A DNA stretch of 64,000 bases, taken from assembly GCA_029747015.1 (NCBI GenBank), contig JAKOGI010000357.1:62001-126000 (forward strand). Direction: 5' to 3'. The notes below the pieces were generated by a model. The model worked only from the letters and a program-made list of their open reading frames with translations, made no database searches and was not told the origin of the DNA. Shown piece after piece: positions 22,242 to 33,279 of this stretch; the first letter of the stretch is position 1; each line of letters begins with the position of its first letter. A program made the translations under genes and the position numbers. The DNA is from Carnegiea gigantea. Lineage: Eukaryota; Streptophyta; Magnoliopsida; Caryophyllales; Cactaceae.

Positions 22242-23975
22242 ATGAGTACCCCACAAGGAATTCTTGAAGGGCAATCCATTACTCGTCCACCCTATTTCAA
22301 CGGCCAACATTATAGTTGGTGGAAGAATAGGATGGAGAACTATATTCAGGCAGAAGATTATGAATTATGGATGCTCATCAAGAACGGGCCCCTTGTTCCC
22401 ACCAAGGTGCTTGAAGATGGTAAGAAGGTTCTCAAGGAATCCATAGAGTTTGATGCCGAGGACTACAAGAAAATGGAGAAAAATGCCAAGGCCAAAAAGC
22501 TTCTATATTTTGGCCTAGGACCCGATGAATACACTCGCATCTCTGAGTGTGAATCAGCCCAAGCTATCTGGAATGCTCTGCAAGTTGCTCATGAAGGTAC
22601 GAGTCAAGTTAAACAATCTAGAATTGAGCTCCTTATGCGACAATATGAGTTGTTTGATATGGGTGATCATGAAACTGTGATGGACATGTATACACGGTTC
22701 ACCCACATCACGAACGAGTTAAAATCCCTGGGAAGATCTTTCACCACTGAAGAGTTGGTGAGGAAAATCCTTAGAATTTTACCTCGCACGTGGGAGGCCA
22801 AAGTAACAGCCATCCAAGAGGCTAAAGACATGAACCAGATCACCCTCGACGAGTTGATTGGTAATCTCCAGACCTATGAACTCCGAAAGAACTCACAGCA
22901 AAGAGAGGAGCAAAAGAAGGATCGTGGACTTGCCTTGAAAGCACATGAGGACACTGACTCTGACCTTGAAGATGAAGAAATGGCCCTAATGTCCAGAAAA
23001 TTCAAGAAATTCTTCAAAAAGGTCAAGGAAAACAACAAAAGAAAAGACTTCAGCAAGTCCAGAAACACCTCCAAAGAACAGCTCACAGGGTGTTTCAAGT
23101 GCGGCAAACCAGATCACTTAGTCAAGAATTGCCCTCTACTTCGAGAAGATCAGACGCCCGAACACCCTCGAAAATAGGGTCGAAAACACCTTGTAAACAA
23201 TTTGGGCAAGCGATTCTCGAAAGCTATGCTGGCTGCTTGGGGAGATTCCTCTGAGGATGAAGGAGAATCTAAAGCTGAAGAAGGAGTCGTAGCACTTATG
23301 GCACAAAGTGATTCAGATTCAGATGATGAATCAGCAATCAGCCTCTCAGATCTCAAGAACAAGGTACATGGTCTTAACAAAGCCACTTTAGAAGAACTTC
23401 TATATAATTTGATAGACACATGTGCTGATCTAAAAAGAGAAGTTCGTGACCTAGAGCTTGAAAATGAAATTCTTAAAAATGAAAAACTCGGTTTACATGA
23501 AAATGTTAATATACTCAAAGAAAACCTCTTTATAAAAGAAGGAGATTACTCTTAAATAGAGGAAAAACTCTTTGAGGTGGAAGGAATAGTTGAGTCCCTG
23601 CTCAAAGAGAACAAGGGTTTGCATGCTAATAAAGAAAAACTGGAAACCGAGCTTAGCACAAACAAACGCTGGAACAAATCTTCACAGGCCCTTGCTTGGT
23701 TAAACACTCACCACAGTCGAAACAAAAAGGGACTTGGGTATAAGCCTAAACGAACAGTTTACCCAATTCATAGAAAGTATGTGAGATTACCTGAAAACAT
23801 TGTTTGCTTTCATTGTGGTAAAACTGGTCACTATCGATATTCTTGTCCTTTAAGAAAACATGCCAATGAAAAGAATGAAAGGTATGTGAAACAAATCTGG
23901 ATTAGAAAAGATGAGCTTTACATGTCTAAAGGAATGGGACCCAAGTGGATCTGGGTTCCCAAAACTTACCCGTGA
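22242..23975 (+). pseudogene. SIRE-B gag with two in-frame stops
   Basis: Same frame throughout. Capsid domain from MSTPQGILEGQ through LLYFGLGPDEYTRISECESA; knuckle 1 CFKCGKPDHLVKNC (about 23094-23135); acidic MLAAWGDSSEDEGESKAEE; coiled coil; knuckle 2 CFHCGKTGHYRYSC (23805-23846). It terminates at TGA 23973-23975, the conserved gag-pol stop. Extra stops: TAG at 23175-23177 (CAG in C) and TAA at 23553-23555 after GDYS. The second falls at the same codon as a TGA in element D. Without these stops the length equals the intact gag of C. Start chosen at ATG 22242, which matches C and lies shortly after the primer-binding site. Confidence 0.9.
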
Positions 23976-23987
23976 TTTGTTTTGCAG
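23965..23987 (+). other. SIRE-B gag-pol junction: TGA within 3' splice-site-like sequence
   Basis: CTTAC branch-point-like motif (23965-23969), TGA (23973-23975), then TTTGTTTTGCAG ending at 23987. Pol continues in frame after the TGA. Confidence 0.55.
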
Positions 23988-26885
23988 GCTGAAGTGAGAG
24001 AGAACAATCCCACAAACAACCCAGCAAACAGGGTAAGAAACACCCTGTCAAACAGATCAGAAAACAACCTTGAAAACAGGCAGCTGTGGTATGTTGATAG
24101 TGGGTGTTCGCGGCACATGACTGGAGAAAGATCAAATTTTCTCTCACTTACAGCTTTGAATGGTGGGAGTGTAGCATTTGGAAACGGCAAGTCTGGGACA
24201 ATTATCGGTGTAGGTAATATTGGCAAAACTCTCTCCCATTCAATTGACAATATACACTTGGTTGATGGTTTAAAGCACAATTTGCTAAGTGTGTCCCAAC
24301 TGTGTGACAAGAACAACCTAGTGGTGTTCTCACGAACACGTTGCTTGGTTGTGAATGACGACACAGGAGATGTTGTGTTGAGGGGGAAGCGATGTCAAAA
24401 TGTTTATAAAGTCTGTATTTCCACTCTTCCCCAAAATAATCTGACTTGTTTAAATGCATTAAATGATGATATAATGCTATGGCACAAGAGACTAGGTCAT
24501 GCAAGCTTATCCTTGTTAAACAAACTTGTTTCAAAAGACCTAGTTATTGGACTACCTTCCATCAAATTTAATGATGACAAGGTATGTGAAGCTTGTGCAA
24601 AAGGCAAACAAGTCAGATCTTCTTTTAAATCGAAAAAATGTGTAAGCACTACTCGACCTCTAGAATTATTACACATTGATTTGTGTGGTCCCATGAGGGT
24701 AACCAGTAGAGGTGGGAAAAAGTATGTGCTTGTTGTAGTGGATGATTACTCTCGATTTACTTGGACCTTGTTTTTGGCATCCAAAGATGAAACCTTTGAG
24801 AATTTTATTGCCTTTCTCAAAAAGGTTGAAAAGAGAGTAGGACACTCTTTAATTAGCTTGAGATCTGATCATGGAACTGAGTTTGAAAATGCAAGTTTTA
24901 TCAACTATTGTAATGAACATGGTGTTGATCATAACTTCTCAGCTCCAAGAACACCCCAACAAAATGGGGTGGTTGAGCGCAAAAATCGCACCCTGGAAGA
25001 CATGACCAGAATAATGCTTATTACTAGTGGTCTTCCTAGGTATTTTTGGGCAGAAGCATTGAACACCTCATGTTACATTATAAATAGATGCATGATCAGA
25101 CCCATGTTGAATAAAACTCCTTATGAACTTTTCAAAGGCAGAAAACCCAATATTACGCACCTAAGGACATTTGGTTGTAGGTGTTTTGTGCATAATAATG
25201 GGAAGGATGCCTTAGGAAAGTTTGACCCTAGGAGTGATGAGGCAATATTCCTTGGCTATTCTTCTCACAGCAAGGCATACAAAGTCTTTAACAAAAGAAC
25301 CTTGTGTGTTGAGGAAAGTGTGCATGTGCTTTTTAATGAATCTAATGTGTTGAGTGAGAATGATGCACAGGAAGATGAACTTGAATCAGGTCTTGTTCGA
25401 AAAGAAGTGTTGCTCCAAGATAAACGGGGTAAGAACACCATGGAGAAAACAACTCCTGAAGGTGTTCCTCAGAACAGCAGGCAAGGTGAACACCAAACAA
25501 GGGAAAACACCGCTGAACCCTGTTCGGAACCGTGTTCTTCAGGAATAGACTTACAAACATGTGCAGAAACAGGCTCGGGAGATGATCGTAAGCATTATGT
25601 TACGACTAGAGTAGAGCATGGGTCTGTGGATCCTCTTACCCCACGACCATGGAAGCACCATAGTTCGCACCCTCTTGATCAAATCTTGTCAGATATTAAT
25701 ACTGGAGTGCAAACTAGATCTAAGCTAAAGAATTTTTGTGCTTTCTATGCTTTTCTTTCTAACATTGAGCCAAAAAGTGTGAATGAAGCTCTTGCAGATT
25801 CAGATTGGATCACGGCTATGCAAGAAGAGCTTCATCAATTTGAGAGAAACAAAGTATGGCACCTTGTACCTAAACCTGCAGAGAGAACAATCATTGGAAC
25901 CAAGTGGGTGTTCCGAAACAAACTGGATGAGTCAGGAACAGTCACTAGGAACAAGGCACGGCTGGTTGTACAAGGATACAATCAAGAAGAAGGGATCGAC
26001 TATGAAGAAACCTTTGCACCAGTTGCTAGAATTGAGGCTATTCGAATCTTAATAGCCTTTGCAGCTCATATGGAAATCAAGCTATATCAAATGGATGTTA
26101 AAAGTGCATTCCTAAACGGATACCTTAAAGAAGAGGTGTATGTCAAACAACCCCCTAGTTTTGAAAATGGTGATTTTCCAAATCATGTTTTTAAACTTGA
26201 CAAGGCACTTTATGGTTTAAAACAAGCTCTAAGAGCTTGGTATGAACGGTTGTCAAGTTTTTTACTTGAAAATGATTTTAGAAGAGGCAAGGTAGACAAT
26301 ACCTTGTTTCTAAAATCTAAGGGGGAACATTTTTTGATTGTCCAAATATATGTTGATGATATTATATTTGGTGCAACTCATCATGATTTATGCAATGAAT
26401 TTTCAAATATGATGAGGAGTGAGTTTGAGATGAGCATGATGGGTGAGCTTAATTTTTTCTTAGGCTTACAAATCAAGCAAACTCCAAACGGCACCATGAT
26501 CCATCAGCAAAAGTATATCAAGGAGTTACTTAAGCGTTTTGGGATGGAGTCAGCCAAACCCATAGACACTCCTATTTCTCCTTCAACTAAGTTGGTTATG
26601 GATGATGGGAGTCCCTCAGTTGAGGAGAAACTCTATAGGGGTATGATTGGGTCACTCTCATACCTAACCGCTAGTAGACCAGATATTGTTTTTAGTGTTG
26701 GTTTATGTGCCCGTTTTCAGGCTAACCCTAAGGAAACTCATCTTAAGGCTGTTAAATGGATACTAAGGTATTTGAAACATACACCCAATTTAGCTTTATG
26801 GTATCCTAAAGGTTGCAATTTTGATCTTGTTGGATATGCTGACGCTGACTATGCTGGATTCCTAGTTGATAGAAAGAGTACCTCA
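23976..26885 (+). pseudogene. SIRE-B pol: protease/integrase/RT open, RNase H deleted
   Basis: Longest open pol in the window. Protease-like [17 protein letters not shown]-pre-integrase [17 protein letters not shown] and CEACAKGKQ; integrase [18 protein letters not shown] and [11 protein letters not shown], so D, D and E are all present; RT with [13 protein letters not shown] and [10 protein letters not shown] (YVDD at 26349-26360); start of RNase [18 protein letters not shown]. At 26886 the conserved continuation (GMAHFLGPC... STAEAEYVA) is missing: about 0.6 kb in A corresponds to about 0.1 kb here. The frame then runs 46 unrelated codons to 27023. The product could include integrase and polymerase but lacks RNase H. 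Confidence 0.9.
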
Positions 26886-27084
26886 GTCTTGTGTGCTATT
26901 ATGATTATTTATGAAGACTGCTGCCTTAGGAGATGGAGAAAGAGTGTTCATGACAGACCTTGGAATGAGAGAAGCATGTTCAAGAACAGATGGCTCGAAC
27001 AGGTATGCCTTGATTGTCATTAATGTATGCTGCCTGCTTAAATTCTAGGTGTTTCCTAGGTGGCCCTTCATAATGGGTAGGGAG
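26886..27084 (+). other. SIRE-B deletion scar and pol-ORF3 spacer
   Basis: Replaces the RNase H domain and part of the spacer. The conserved spacer word gaacaggta (26996-27004), donor-like AG|GTATG, is still present, as in D; A and C have AG|GTAC. Confidence 0.55.
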
Positions 27085-27124
27085 TTTAAAAACCCCCTTT
27101 GCGTGTGTCTGTTTTCCCCGTCTT

Positions 27125-27159
<35 letters not shown>

Positions 27160-27224
27160 CTCTGTTCTTGCTTTCAAACCCTAGCAAAACCCTCTAAACC
27201 CTAATCTCTCTCCTCTAGCAAACA
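27085..27224 (+). promoter_or_regulatory. Putative ORF3 leader/promoter module, SIRE-B
   Basis: TTTAAAAACC at about 27087, a pyrimidine-rich leader and AAACCCTAA (27196-27204) ending 20 bases before the ATG at 27225. It looks like a compact plant promoter plus 5' UTR. Inference. Confidence 0.5.
27126..27156 (+). repeat. (CT)n microsatellite in ORF3 leader
   Basis: About 15 TC/CT units, present only in B. A, C and D have shorter pyrimidine-rich sequence at the same place. Confidence 0.9.
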
Positions 27225-29086
27225 ATGGCTTCCAACAACACCTCTCACTCAAAAGCCCTCGTTCTTGCTTCCTCAATCCCTGCTCCTTCTCGCCTAATCT
27301 CGTACAAGCCTTTTAAATTCCTGAAAAGCTTGTCCCTAAAATCAGTGGGAATGGGGATGGATGATATTCCCTTTGAATGTCGAAGGGAATTGGTGTTCCT
27401 CGTAGGGGCAATTGCTTGTCCCATTTCAGTTGAGTCAGAGGGAACAAAGTCGGGGTCTCAAGAACAATTCTTGGAAACCCCTGAAGGGTTTAATTTTGAG
27501 CCATGTTCTTCTGGGTTGTTCTCTGACACCGCGGCAGAAACAGGGGCTGCCTCTATCGAAGGTGTGTTTGTGGAGGATCTACATGTCGACTTCCAAGGGA
27601 AGTCGAATGAGTCGTCAGAGGAGAGTCTAGAGAAGAATTCTCTCCCTGAGGCTGAAATCTCCCCTCCAGTCTTTCAAACTGGAGAGAAAAGGAAGAGGGT
27701 GAAAATCGTGGCTAGGCGTAGCAGAACGCCAAGAACAAGGCCACAACCAAGGTCTCAACCCTCTCAAACTCCCTCTTCTCCTCAATCCTCTAAGCCCTCT
27801 CGAAAATCTGCAAGGCTAGCGTTTCAATCCTCTCATCGTCCCTCCAAACCCTCTGCTCCTATCATCGAGGAGATTTCTTCTTCTTCTGAAGGGTTCTCGA
27901 GTTCTGACTCTGAGAACACCACCTTCAAACAGGGGACACCGGTGTTTTCCGAGTCCTCTGAAGAACAAACTCCTCCAAAACCAACCAATAAACCTGCTGT
28001 GAAGCCCTCTCCTGCCAAAACACCCCTCAAGCGAAAGCCCAGAACAGCCCCCCTACCAGAAACTACCACCTCTGTTCCTGTCCTTAAACGCCCAAAGCAG
28101 TTCACTCCCTCTCCTATGTCTGACAAACATGCGCAGTTGCTGAAGCGCAATGTCGTCAGGGGGAAGGTAGTGAATGTAAGCTTTTTCGAGGAACAGGGTC
28201 TGGGGGTGTTCTTGAACAAGCTTCGAGCCCAAGGCTGGCTTGAGTTGTTTGCAAACACCCAGCAAGGGTGTTCTGTGCCTGAGTTGGCTGAGTTCTATGC
28301 CAACTGCTCTGTCACAAATGGGGTGGTGACAAGTGCTGTCAATGAGTGCCATTTCTCCTTTGATGCAGCCACCCTTGGTGACATTCTGGGCATCCATTCT
28401 CGTGGATTTGCTGTGTATGTGAGGGAAGACAAAACTGCCCTGGAAACAGCCAGGCTCTTAGAGGTGTCCAAATGCCTTAGTCAAAAACAGGGCCTGAGAA
28501 CACCCCTCTCGGTTAAGAAGGGTGAAATGACCTCCCTGCACCAACTACTGTTTATGTTCACCATCAAGAACATAATACCGCGAGGTCAAGGGCGAAACTC
28601 AGCAGATGCCTTCGATCAATGTCTGGTGGACCTACTGGATCGGGAGGAACCAGTAAACCTCCCTGCAATCATGATTCGCCACATAGAGCGAATTGCGAAC
28701 ACCACCCGGGCACATGATCTTGGCTATGGGTTTCTGTTGACAAGGGTGCTTGAGCACTTTGGGATAGTGCTCACACGAAGAGTGGCGGCCCAAATCATTG
28801 ATGAGATTGGGATTGACACTCTCCTAGGGTGTGGCTATGAGGTTGGCGAAGGGTCAGTTTCCAAACAGGGACGTCGACCACCTCGTTTTCTGGGCAACCT
28901 TCCGTCAAGGTTGAGGCTGTTCTTGAGGACAATGCTCGCCTCAAGGATGAGCTCTCAGCTGTCAAGGCTGCTCTTGCTGAGGAACGAGCTCTCTCGGCCA
29001 AACGCCATGAAGATTTGCTTGCACGTCTCTCCACTCTTGCCCCCAGCATTCCTCCTCTACAAACAAAACCACCCCCTGCTCCCTGA
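27225..29086 (+). pseudogene. SIRE-B ORF3 (putative plant transposon-protein domain), late frameshift
   Basis: ATG in good context (caaacaATGGCT). The order of parts is: N-terminal LISYKPFKFLKSLSLKSVGM (residues about 25-45), an acidic Ser/Glu region, basic KRKRVKIVARR (about residue 160), a Ser/Pro/Lys-rich spacer, and the conserved domain (QGLGVFLNKLRAQGW, ELAEFYANC, FAVYVREDKT, NIIPRGQGRN, HDLGYGFLLTRVLEHFG). Near 28885 a small deletion shifts the frame. The frame then runs to 29168 with unrelated residues, while the proper coiled-coil tail (EDNARLKDELSAVKAALAEE) continues in another frame to TGA 29084-29086. No signal peptide or transmembrane segment is obvious. Function unknown; the basic patch suggests nuclear targeting. 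Confidence 0.78.
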
Positions 29087-29230
29087 TTGTATAGGCTGCT
29101 CTCTAGTCTCCTCCTTTCTTAATTTCGTTTTTGGCATTGTATTTTTTAATGCAATATCTCATTATTAATGCTTCTTGCCCCTTCTGCTACATACTTCTTT
29201 TCTTGCATTCATAATGTTGTTTATGCTTTT

Positions 29231-29256
29231 TAATGATGCCAAAAGGGGGAAGAAGA
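29231..29256 (+). other. Second polypurine-like tract, SIRE-B
   Basis: TGATGCCAAAAGGGGGAAGA, about 133 bases before the 3' LTR, conserved in all four SIRE copies. Confidence 0.6.
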
Positions 29257-29355
29257 GTGTAACCCTCCTATTGACGAATGAACCTAGCATTGACTTAAGT
29301 GGACCTTGACTTACGTGGATCCCTATCAGCATTCAATTTTTTTTGTCAATATGGT

Positions 29356-29432
29356 CACTTGGTTTGTCATCATCAAAAAGGGGGAATTTGTTGAGTTATT
29401 ATATTTAGTTTTGATGATAACAAATCCAAGTG
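29356..29432 (+). other. Inverted repeat enclosing PPT and 3' LTR start (SIRE-B)
   Basis: Arm 1, 29356-29378 (begins CACTTGGTTTGTC), pairs with arm 2, 29409-29432 (ends CAAATCCAAGTG): one bulge and one mismatch over 23 positions. The loop holds the PPT AAAAAGGGGGAATT (29375-29388, partly in arm 1) and LTR bases 1-20. Equivalent structures are in A, C and D. Confidence 0.8.
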
Positions 29433-30995
29433 TAAAAATTTGTCCTAGTAATGTTGCTCCAAACACGGTCTCCAAACAGGCCTAACTGGTGTTTGTGTTC
29501 TTTATTATACTAACTGGTTTGCTACATGTGAGAACAAGTCTTCAAAACAGGTTTTACTTGGTGATTCTATATTAAGTCAAGAACACCATCTCGACAGTTG
29601 ATTGTAAGGCATGTTCCTGAACTCTAGCAATGGAAAGAACAACCCCAGCAAACAAGGTGGCCTTGGTGTTCACAGCAGCACCATAAATCTTGGACAAGAT
29701 GACATTCAAAACAAGAAGTCTCAGGTATATAGGTTTTATTTATTTAGAGTCTTGTTAATATGCCAATATTGAAAACATCATTTTAAACACCTCTTGAATC
29801 GGTATTTGCGCTAAAGTACTTCAGAACACTAGTTGCGAACAACCCTGCGAACAGGGTGCCTAGGATGTTTCTGAACTGCAGTGGCCATACCAGATTATTT
29901 TTGAAAATTAATTTTGGTTGGCCAAGATCTCCAGAATACTTTCTTTGAATTTCAAAATTGCTATTTTTCTGGGGAGGATATTTCTTGAAAATATTATGGG
30001 AGATTTTCGAAAATAAGTTTTGGGAGATTTGCCAAAACTTAAAGATTTCCTTTGACCATATTTTCGGATATGGTAAAGTTTCAAAAGCTGAAAATTTCTG
30101 GTTGCTTTTTTGAATCCACCTCACGGTTATGGGAAGATAAGGGTTATCTTTTAAGATATCAAATCCCTTATATTTTGGCAAAATTTTATCACTAGCCGTA
30201 GGAGAACATTTCCTGATTGAAAATCGTTTTCTATACTTAGCTGATTCTGTGGCTTATGACCGTTGGTTTTTGTGTTTAAAAACCTCAGCTTTTTCTCTCC
30301 CAGTAGACACACAACACACGAGAAAAGAGCAGATAGAAAACTCAGGTTGAATTTGCTTAAACACAGCTTTTTGAAAAATTCAGGAAAAATCAGAAAACAC
30401 GGTCTACACTCAAAGATTCTTGAGCTTCATTCTGAAAAGCAAACCGTGACAAGCTGTGTTTGATTTTGAGTTTTCAAACCATTGGCATAATAGGATCTTC
30501 ATTGTACCTTACATCTGCTTAGTAAGAAGCACCCCCTGTAAGGTGTTTGTAACCCTGATCTTGAATCAGAAAAGTGAGTGAGTGTGTCCTAGTCGTGTGG
30601 ACTTGGACGTGTCTAATCTTGCGAGGTTGGACGTGGTGTAACCTGTCTTTGGGAAGAAGGTTACGTGGTTGCAAGTTGTAACAAGGTGTGTTGCATTTGT
30701 AACGTGTGAAGCCCGTTAGTGAAAGTGGTTAAATCCTACACGAGGTAGGTCGTGGTTTTTCACACCTCAGTTGGACTAGAGGTGTTTTCCACGTAAAAAT
30801 TGTGTGTGCTTTATTTTCTGCATTTATCCTGGTGATTTTCGCATTTGCAATATTTGAGAACACCCCGTGCAAACAAGCTATCAGGGTGTTTGTCATTTGA
30901 GAACAACCTCTGTGAGGGTGTTTGTTATTTACAACGCGAAAATCAGACACCACAATTCACCCCCCTCTTGTGGTTGTATACTTACGAACTCAACA
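29389..30995 (+). repeat. 3' LTR of SIRE-B
   Basis: 1607 bp, near-identical to 20582-22185 and followed by the TATAC duplication. Confidence 0.94.
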
Positions 30996-31000
30996 TATAC

Positions 31001-31660
31001 TTTAAGGTTGCATCGCGCACCGCCTTTGCTAATTTATTGACTTTGTGAGGGATTTCAGAAGGTGCTGGGGCTATTCATTTCTTAAGCTCAGACAGAAAGG
31101 TCCGTCAATAGTTAGGGTTCCCATATTGCTAACCAACTCAGGAGGAATTGAGGGCATTCCACTAAGAGTTATTGACATATTACACAAAACTTGGTCACTT
31201 ATCCCCTAATCATGATCTGAATTTTCTTTTACATGGGTTTCTACATTGTTTCACACATATTGTGATATTCTGGCTATCCAGTCAGCCGAGTAATGTAGTG
31301 AACCAACTACAACCAACATATAAGATACACTTACACAATAGATGCAACTGGCACAGCCCAAGTATTATTAAAACATAACACAAAGTTTCATTATATCATT
31401 GCCATAATTGCTCGCGTACATACATATACATGGTTCTACAAAGAATATTACATCCAACTAACCACCCGAGGTCAACCTTTACACCTACCTCCTAACTAAA
31501 ACATTACTTAACCCCAATCGACTAAGTCCACCACATACCCAGAAGTAGGTGGGACCAGTCAACACAATCAGAAAGACTTGCATAACTATATACAATGTCA
31601 TAATCTGTACAAAATTCATCTATTCAACTAGCTACACTACATACATATGAGCTCATAAAG
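31001..31660 (-). pseudogene. G2 gag N-terminal part and proximal leader
   Basis: Continues the gypsy element between insertions B and D. DNA matches G1 12665-13335 closely. Few open codons remain, so coding content is inferred from similarity and position only. Confidence 0.6.
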
Positions 31661-31665
31661 TAATC
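31661..31665. repeat. Target-site duplication of SIRE-D (TAATC)
   Basis: TAATC here and at 53682-53686. G1 shows the unbroken site agtaatctatctga near 13327. Confidence 0.93.
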
Positions 31666-33246
31666 TGTTGAATTCCAAGAGTACACAACCACAAGAGGGG
31701 GTTGAATTATGGTGGCGGATTTTCGCCAAATAACTGACAAACAGCTGTAGCACTTGATTGCAGATACTGTTCGTAAATCACAAACAACCTTAAGCCTTGT
31801 TTGCAGCGGTTGTTCCCAATTGGTTCAGTAGCGAAATTCAAAGTAATAAATGCGAAAATAAAGCACACACAATTTTTACGTGGAAAACACCTCTAGCCCA
31901 ACTGAGGTGTGAAAAACCACGACCTACCTCGTGTAGGATTTAACCACTTCACTAACGGGCTGAACACATTACAAAAGTAACACTCCTTGTTACAACTTGT
32001 AACCCACGTAACCTTCTTCCCTAAGACAGGTTACACCACGTCTAATCACACTATATTGGACACGTCCAAAGTCCACTTGACTATGGACACACTCACTCAC
32101 TTTCTGATCTGAGAACAGTGGTATAAAACACCTTACTGGGGGTGCTTCTGACTTAAACAGATGTAAGGTACAATGAAGTCCTATTATGCCAATATATTGA
32201 AAGCTCAGTTAAGCACAAGCCTGTCACGGTTTTTCTCTTTGAAATGCAGCTTTTGGAAATCTCTTACTTCTTGTGTAAAAACCGGATATCTAAATGGGAG
32301 AAAAGATTTCATTTTTTAAACACACAAACCCAACGACTAATACTTTCAAAAAGGATAACAAAATCTTCTAATATTAACAGCTTAGGGAGTTTCTTCAAAT
32401 AAGATTCCCAACGGCTAGAGAAGATAAGATTTTACTAAAATAAGGGAATTTGATTTTTCAAGGGATAAAAACTAATTACCCACTAAATATAGCTGTGCAG
32501 ATTTAGCCCAAAAAAAAAGGATAAAGATTTCGGTTCCAAATTTGAAATCAATCACGACCTAAAAATAAGGGATAAGAATTTTGAAAAGAGATCCTTAGCA
32601 AAAACGGTTTTGCAATCTTTTTCAAATCAAAAATAATCCTTTTTAGAACTTAATTAGTTAGCCTAGGATTTCATAAAAAGATCCTTTAGAGCTGGCACCC
32701 AACCAAAGGAAATTTACTGGTAAAACAGTCAGTCGAGGCTGCTGCAGTTTCAGGAACACCTTAGGCACCCTGTTTGCAGGGTTGTTTGGAAATTGGTGTT
32801 CCAAAGCAAATGTCAAAAACCGTTTTAAGAAGTGTTAAATTGAGACTTTCAAGATTGGCATATTAACAAGAGTCTAAAAGATAAAAACTAAACCAAACCA
32901 AGACTTCTTGTTGTAAGAATCAGTCATCTTGTCAAGAATAAATATGCTGCTCCAAACACCTTGGTCACCTTGATTCCTCGGGTGATCTTGTATAGCTGAA
33001 TGTAAGAACTTGTTCCTTAAGACTTAGCCAACTGTTTGGCGAGATTTGTTGTTTGCTGATCTTGTATCACTGAAGCTTGGAACCTGTTCCTAAGACTTGT
33101 TCTCAACATTTAGCATCCAGGTTAATACGAATATTACAAACAACAATGTAGGCCCTGTTTGGAGAGCTTGTTTGGAACAACATTACTTAGACAAATATGT
33201 TACACTTGGATTTGTTATCATCAAAAGTAAATATAATTATGCAACA
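31666..33246 (-). repeat. 3' LTR of SIRE-D
   Basis: 1581 bp beginning TGTTGAATTCC and ending GCAACA next to the PPT (33247-33260). Confidence 0.94.
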
Positions 33247-33279
33247 AGTTCCCCCTTTTTGATGATGACAAACCAAGTG
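33203..33279 (-). other. Inverted repeat enclosing PPT and 3' LTR start (SIRE-D)
   Basis: Arms 33203-33226 and 33257-33279, the same sequences as in A and B. The loop holds the LTR end and the PPT. A second purine tract (minus strand TGATGCCAAAAGGGGGAA) lies at 33419-33444. Confidence 0.8.

Larger units (their letters stand above)
20582..30995 (+). mobile_element. SIRE/Maximus-like Ty1/copia element B (complete ends, internal deletion)
   Basis: 10.4-kb element on the plus strand, with 5' LTR 20582-22185 and 3' LTR 29389-30995, and duplication TATAC. It is the only SIRE copy in the window on this strand. LTRs differ at about 28-30 of 1600 bases (manual, under 2%), so it is a fairly young insertion. 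The integrase-RT frame is open; gag has two nonsense codons; RNase H is deleted; ORF3 has a late frameshift. It belongs to the B/D subfamily. Confidence 0.94.

Noticed and set aside
23976..24000. Programmed frameshift between gag and pol
   Set aside because: Gag and pol are in the same frame in all four copies, separated by a stop, so no frameshift is needed.
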